A stretch of 40,680 nt of DNA, from the NCBI RefSeq assembly GCF_000519185.1, contig NZ_JAFA01000003.1, forward strand, positions 1 through 40,680, given 5' to 3'. How positions within the stretch are numbered: position 1 is the first letter of the stretch; each line of letters begins with the position of its first letter. This document shows positions 40,112 through 40,680 of the stretch, in pieces. A program made the translations under genes and the position numbers. Source of the stretch: Paraburkholderia nodosa DSM 21604. GTDB taxonomy: Bacteria > Pseudomonadota > Gammaproteobacteria > Burkholderiales > Burkholderiaceae. The notes under the pieces are model-generated. The model was given only the letters and a program-made list of their open reading frames with translations. It ran no database searches and had not been told where the DNA came from.

Positions 40112-40680
40112 TCATTGCTCGCCGGAAGCGAACGGAGCGGACAGGCGGGCGCCCTGCACCGCGAACCCACGGGAGGCGAAGCGGCGGCGATCGGCGGCGG
40201 GATCGATCAGGGCGGCCGCGATCACGCCCGCCACGACCGAGAACACGCCGGCCAGCATCATGCCCGTGCGATAACCGTCGGCCTGGACCGCGGCGTGGTC
40301 GATCACCTGCCCCATCACAGCCGGTGTGACGAGTCCTGCGAGCGTCGTGATGCATATGTTGATGCCGAGCACGCCGCCGCGCTGCGCGGGCGGCACGATC
40401 TCGCCGGCCAGCGTCACACCGGTCACGAACGTGAACGAAGCGAGCGAAAACGCAATCGTCACCGCGGCGACGAGGAGCAACCCTGCCGGAAGCAAGGGCA
40501 CGACAATCAGCGCCGCACCGGACACGACCACGGCTGCCGTACCGAGCGTGCCGCGCGCATGACGGCTCGATACGCCACGCGCCATCAGCCGCTGCGACCA
40601 CCAGCTCAGCAGCGGCGCAGCCACCATCTGCCCGAACGCGGGCAGCACGACGATCCAGCCGACTTCGGTGAGCGAATAGC
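40112..40680 (-). CDS. MFS transporter, C-terminal part (cut by the window edge)
   Basis: The last 190 or so residues of a major-facilitator transporter. About six hydrophobic helices are visible (GTAAVVVSGAALIVVPLLPAGLLLVAAVTIAFSLASFTFVTGVTLAGEIVPPAQRGGVLGINICITTLAGLVTPAVMGQVID). The N-terminal half is beyond 40680. The LAGEIVPPAQRGGVLGINICITTLAGLVTP part resembles the anion:cation symporter type (hexuronate/phthalate carriers). It is upstream of the DUF1254 pair on the same strand. Confidence 0.8.
   Translation of the reverse strand, partial: YSLTEVGWIVVLPAFGQMVAAPLLSWWSQRLMARGVSSRHARGTLGTAAVVVSGAALIVVPLLPAGLLLVAAVTIAFSLASFTFVTGVTLAGEIVPPAQRGGVLGINICITTLAGLVTPAVMGQVIDHAAVQADGYRTGMMLAGVFSVVAGVIAAALIDPAADRRRFASRGFAVQGARLSAPFASGEQ

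Noticed and set aside
1..40680. Mobile elements, prophage, CRISPR array, tRNA or rRNA
   Set aside because: I looked for transposase or integrase motifs, terminal repeats, regularly spaced repeats and tRNA-like arms and saw none. The gene content is ordinary chromosomal metabolism and regulation.

Overview
The window reads as chromosomal DNA of a beta-proteobacterium of the Burkholderia / Paraburkholderia / Caballeronia group. The base composition is very GC-rich, coding density is high with many overlapping stops and starts, and the gene families are typical of that group: Burkholderia-type porin, FCD-type phosphonate regulator, many LysR regulators, tandem DUF1254 proteins. I see no rRNA, tRNA, CRISPR array, insertion sequence or prophage. 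It looks like accessory-rich but stable chromosome, mostly catabolism, transport and regulation.

Layout. (1) 346-6958, all on the minus strand: a 2-aminoethylphosphonate (AEP) uptake operon phnS-phnT-phnU-phnV, followed by an FCD GntR regulator and a PhnZ-like diiron HD oxygenase. A DeoR-type regulator lies upstream. A strong hairpin sits between phnS and phnT, and a GntR-like palindrome lies upstream of phnS. (2) 7137-16379: single genes of mixed role: a UbiB/ABC1 homologue that has lost its catalytic residues, an EamA exporter, an L,D-transpeptidase-like protein with an Ala/Ser-rich linker, nadE, an RRM-like small protein, a 45-residue membrane ORF, a secreted HNH-like protein, a DUF1993 protein, a LysE exporter divergent from an Lrp regulator, a small acidic protein and a NUDIX hydrolase. 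(3) 16376-22424: an aminotransferase divergent from IclR, a LacI regulator, a PEP-mutase/isocitrate-lyase-like enzyme, and a LysR regulator divergent from an NADP-oxidoreductase-like protein. (4) 22620-25546: a glycine-zipper protein, a membrane chemoreceptor with a sigma-28-like -10 box, and cytochrome b561. (5) 25559-29354: a LysR regulator divergent from an M20 peptidase (TTG start) plus MHS-family transporter operon. (6) 29454-37217: the most interesting part. Flavin monooxygenase, Rid-family protein, DUF1028 Ntn-hydrolase and ArgE-like M20 amidohydrolase form one tightly coupled operon, divergent from a LysR gene. Next come an NCS1 permease and a porin. The same 23-bp inverted repeat, TTGCAT-N11-ATGCAA, lies in front of both the monooxygenase operon and the permease, so one LysR protein probably controls both. 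(7) 37219-40680: two tandem DUF1254/DUF1214 proteins and the end of an MFS transporter cut by the window edge.

How the genes may work together. Region 1 would import AEP and oxidise a hydroxylated phosphonate to release phosphate, but the partner dioxygenase PhnY is not here. Region 6 has the logic of a catabolic pathway for a nitrogen-containing, probably cyclic, compound: outer-membrane porin, NCS1 permease, flavin oxygenation, Rid protein and two amide-cleaving enzymes under one LysR regulator. It recalls the Rut uracil pathway (permease, flavin monooxygenase, Rid protein) but uses different enzyme families. Its substrate cannot be read from sequence. Start codons were chosen by Shine-Dalgarno spacing and family length; the uncertain ones are flagged.
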